Positions 61,365-64,000 of a DNA stretch of 64,000 nt are shown here, one piece after another; the first letter of the stretch is position 1; each line of letters begins with the position of its first letter. A model generated the notes under the pieces. That model was not told where the DNA came from, made no database searches, and worked only from the letters and a program-made list of their open reading frames with translations. Source of the stretch: Microvirga sp. ACRRW (GTDB lineage Bacteria; Pseudomonadota; Alphaproteobacteria; Rhizobiales; Beijerinckiaceae); contig NZ_JAKRNJ010000004.1 of assembly GCF_022346925.1 (NCBI RefSeq), forward strand, positions 124,001 through 188,000. Reading direction: 5' to 3'. A program made the position numbers and the translations under genes.

Positions 61365-64000
61365 TTACGAAATTCCGCCGATCAGATCTCGCGCCTCCAG
61401 GAGATCTGGCATAGTAAACCCCTTGGTAAAACTCGCATAGATCGGATGGAGCAGACTTCTGCTCTCATCTCCCTTTCCTCGCATCACCCATAACTGAGCA
61501 AGGGAAACAGCCGAACGCAGCTCGAAGGCCGTGGTCCCTTGTTGGCGCGCAATGTCAATTGCAGCATGTAGGATGCCTTCCACCTCGACCACATCAGCAC
61601 CATTGGACAATTTCCTGAGAGCTTCGACGCGCATGGCCTCCGCCTCCCAGATCGCCTCGCCGCTTTGCTCTATCATGAGGCGCGCCTCATGAACCGTCTC
61701 AAGAGCCATCTCTGGCTCTCCCACTACGGAGAGATAAAGCAGGAGGATCGGGATGAAGCATCGCCATCCTGCTTGCTGAAGCCCAACCATGCTCTTACGA
61801 GCAAGTCTTTCGCCCTTCACGCTATCTCCCTTCATGGCACTCAGAACACCGGCCAACATGTTTCCGAACAGGATATAATCGGGAATTTCATGCTGGACGC
61901 TGATCTCGATCGTCTCGCGGACAAGCGCCTCGGCGGCATCGGGATTTCTGGCGAGCATCTGAAGCAACGCGCCGTTACCCAGTGCCTGGGCGAGAGAGAA
62001 AGGCTGCTTTGCGGCCCGAGCGATTTCAATTGCCTTCTCTGAGGTGCGAATAGCGCTCTCCGGGTGCCCGCTCAACCACTCTGCGATGGCAAGGTGAAAT
62101 CGGATCAGGGAAGCCATTTCATGACCTGTCAGCCGGATATGCGTCTCACGGTCATTGTCATTGTAGAACGCGAGAGCCTTTTGCAAACAAGTACGGGCGT
62201 CATCCGGCCCACCCCTGAAGAGACGCGCGGCGCCATCGATTGTCCATCGAATGCACAGCAATACCCGATCATCCATGCCGTCAGTGGCGGTGCGAACGCG
62301 ATCAACCACCTGGGCGGCATCGGACCATCGTGCGGCCACGTAATAGGCTCCGAACAGACCGCGAAGTGCGTGGATCAGATTCACGCGGTCTCCCAGACTT
62401 TCGCAAAGCTCGCAAGCCCGTAAAAAAACATGCTCCGACTCGGGAACGCTGTATCCTCTGGCGGCGCGTACCGCGACTCCTTTGATGAGCTGCACGTCAA
62501 GCTCGGCTCGCATTCGCTCAGACGTTGCCGGCAAGGTGTGAAGCTGCATGATAGCCTTGTCGCAATGGGAGATCGCCTCACTATTGGCAAACCGCTGGAT
62601 CGTCCAATCGGCCGCCTTTCGCCAATAGTCAGCAGCCTGTTGCGCAAGCCCGGCCCCGGCATAATGATGCGCCAGAAGCTCAGGCTGTACATCCCTGATT
62701 TCCGGCCTCTGAGTCTCAAGAGCAGCCGCAATCCTTGCATGGATCTGACGACGCCTGCTCCTCAGAAGACTTTCGTAGGCCGTATCCCGCACCAGAGCAT
62801 GCTTGAAGCTGTAAACCTCGGCGGCTTGAGATCCGCTGTGTTGAACTAAACCGGATGTGACGAGCTGCTCTACCATTTTCAGCAGCTCTTTTTCAGGGCG
62901 GTCTGATACGGCTGCGATCATCGAATAGGAAAAGTCGCGGCCTATGGCAGCCCCGATCTGTGCAATTTCCTTTGCAGTTCCGAGGCGATCCAGGCGCGCG
63001 AGAAGCGAGTCGTGCAGCGTTGCCGGGATGACAAGGGGAAGCAGAGGACCTGCCAGTGTATAGCTGGATCCCGCATCGATCAGAAGTCCAGACTCGATCA
63101 CCTCTTTGGTCAGCTCTTCTATAAAAAGGGGGACACCGTCCGTTCTTTCTAGGATCTCATCGAGTAATTTATCCGGCAGATGCTTCCCTTCTGCGATCTG
63201 CTCGACAACGATGCTGCCATGTCCTCTTTCAAGCCCATTGAGAGACAGCACCGTGACATGCCCGCGACCGTCCCAGGGAGAAACGAATTCAGGCCGCGCG
63301 GTAATGACCAGCATCACGTTTAAATGTTCAATGCGCTCGATCACGAGCCCCAGAAGTTCAAGCGTTGTCGGGTCGAACCACTGCACATCCTCGCATATGA
63401 AAAGAACCGGCTGTCCGGCGGAAAGTCCTTCAAGCTGATCGACAGCGATCTCCAGAGTGAGTTGCTTCTGGCGCTGTGGCGTCAGGTCAGGAAGAGAATA
63501 TCGTGAAGCTGCGGGAATGCCGAGGACGGTCGCCATCAGCGGAACGGCCAGATCGAGCTCTGTTGTGTTACGTGCGATCAGGGCCTGAAGCTTGTCGAGC
63601 TTCACCATAGGCGGGTCGTCGCGTTCCAGTCCGGCCGCGTGCTCGAAGTGCTGTATCACGGGGTGAAGCGGCGTGGATGTGTGATAAGGCGAGCCTTGCA
63701 GGCGAGGCGCGACATAGGTCTCGCTTTTCAGCCGCTCGCGCAACTCGATCACGAGGCGAGACTTGCCCATTCCTGGCGGCCCCGACAAAATGATCACTTG
63801 ACCTGCACCGCCCTTCGCCTGATCCCAGCAACGCAAAAGCAATGAGAGTTCTTCCTCGCGCCCGACCAGAGGCGTATAGCCGACGGGATGCTTAGCCTCG
63901 AAGCGATCTATGGTCTGGATCTCGCGCTTGACCCGCCATACTGTCAGCGCATTCGCAAAACCTTTGAGACTCTGCGGGCCCAGCCCCTCCAGCTCGAACA
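61365..64000 (-). CDS. AAA-ATPase/TPR signalling protein of the cyclase-STAND type, 5'-truncated by window edge
   Basis: The frame is open to the end of the window, so the N-terminus lies beyond it. The first visible residues (LEGLGPQSLKGFANALTVWRV, split) are the typical end of a class III nucleotide-cyclase domain in this family. The ATPase follows: PLVGREEELSLLLRC, Walker A SGPPGMGKSRLV, Walker B VLFICEDVQWFD. The remainder is about 450 residues of TPR-like helical repeats. Such proteins are large cytoplasmic sensors that combine cyclase and STAND ATPase modules. It lies upstream of the borosin operon, same strand, with 243 non-coding bases between them. Confidence 0.85.
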   Translation of the reverse strand, partial: FELEGLGPQSLKGFANALTVWRVKREIQTIDRFEAKHPVGYTPLVGREEELSLLLRCWDQAKGGAGQVIILSGPPGMGKSRLVIELRERLKSETYVAPRLQGSPYHTSTPLHPVIQHFEHAAGLERDDPPMVKLDKLQALIARNTTELDLAVPLMATVLGIPAASRYSLPDLTPQRQKQLTLEIAVDQLEGLSAGQPVLFICEDVQWFDPTTLELLGLVIERIEHLNVMLVITARPEFVSPWDGRGHVTVLSLNGLERGHGSIVVEQIAEGKHLPDKLLDEILERTDGVPLFIEELTKEVIESGLLIDAGSSYTLAGPLLPLVIPATLHDSLLARLDRLGTAKEIAQIGAAIGRDFSYSMIAAVSDRPEKELLKMVEQLVTSGLVQHSGSQAAEVYSFKHALVRDTAYESLLRSRRRQIHARIAAALETQRPEIRDVQPELLAHHYAGAGLAQQAADYWRKAADWTIQRFANSEAISHCDKAIMQLHTLPATSERMRAELDVQLIKGVAVRAARGYSVPESEHVFLRACELCESLGDRVNLIHALRGLFGAYYVAARWSDAAQVVDRVRTATDGMDDRVLLCIRWTIDGAARLFRGGPDDARTCLQKALAFYNDNDRETHIRLTGHEMASLIRFHLAIAEWLSGHPESAIRTSEKAIEIARAAKQPFSLAQALGNGALLQMLARNPDAAEALVRETIEISVQHEIPDYILFGNMLAGVLSAMKGDSVKGERLARKSMVGLQQAGWRCFIPILLLYLSVVGEPEMALETVHEARLMIEQSGEAIWEAEAMRVEALRKLSNGADVVEVEGILHAAIDIARQQGTTAFELRSAVSLAQLWVMRGKGDESRSLLHPIYASFTKGFTMPDLLEARDLIGGIS

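Overview
The window looks like chromosomal DNA from a GC-rich alphaproteobacterium of the order Hyphomicrobiales (Rhizobiales), most likely near Microvirga/Methylobacteriaceae. This is inferred from gene content (dpp-type transporters, a FixK/FNR-type box, a BTLCP peptidase, AAA/cyclase regulators) and base composition. There is no 16S or other phylogenetic marker in the window. Genes are dense, with several eroded pseudogenes in the gaps.

Layout. 1-3.8 kb: end of an alpha/beta hydrolase, a D-amino-acid dehydrogenase, about 1 kb of decayed alcohol-dehydrogenase and thioredoxin-like sequence, and a BTLCP peptidase. 3.8-7.7 kb: a metal-efflux operon (P-type ATPase, lspA, isoprenylcysteine-methyltransferase-like protein) divergent from its MerR regulator, with a textbook MerR operator between them. 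7.8-18 kb: an eight-gene minus-strand operon (XRE-cupin regulator, class II aldolase, five-gene oligopeptide ABC transporter, D-serine ammonia-lyase), divergent from an M81 (MlrC-like) peptidase. It looks like a system for taking up and degrading small peptides or D-amino-acid compounds. 18-26 kb: a low-oxygen/stress island with a perfect FNR/FixK box, a small unknown protein, a zinc alcohol dehydrogenase, a universal stress protein, a beta-CASP metallo-hydrolase, a second P1B ATPase and gene fossils. 26-33 kb: a class III cyclase, an RND efflux pump and an outer-membrane barrel. 33-38 kb: a 1664-residue repeat/RTX protein. 39-45 kb: aconitase, a TctC-type binding protein, a GntR regulator and a YeiH exporter. 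45-57 kb: a respiratory block with a caa3-type oxidase (subunits I+III fused, subunit II with cytochrome c), a cytochrome c lipoprotein and a full alternative complex III (actABCDEF). 57-59.5 kb: an EamA transporter divergent from a MocR regulator. 59.5-61.1 kb: a split borosin RiPP locus. 61.4-64 kb: the C-terminal part of a cyclase/AAA-ATPase/TPR regulator.

The most exciting element is at 59482-61121. A stand-alone alpha-N-methyltransferase of the omphalotin (OphMA) family keeps every active-site Tyr/Arg in exact register. It sits downstream of a precursor with a borosin-type helical leader followed by ten exact-length 15-residue repeats and a very hydrophobic, aromatic C-terminus. The precursor therefore looks like a multi-repeat substrate for backbone N-methylation. 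The ACIII-caa3 block is a complete alternative quinol-to-oxygen chain, unusual but not unknown for this class of bacteria.
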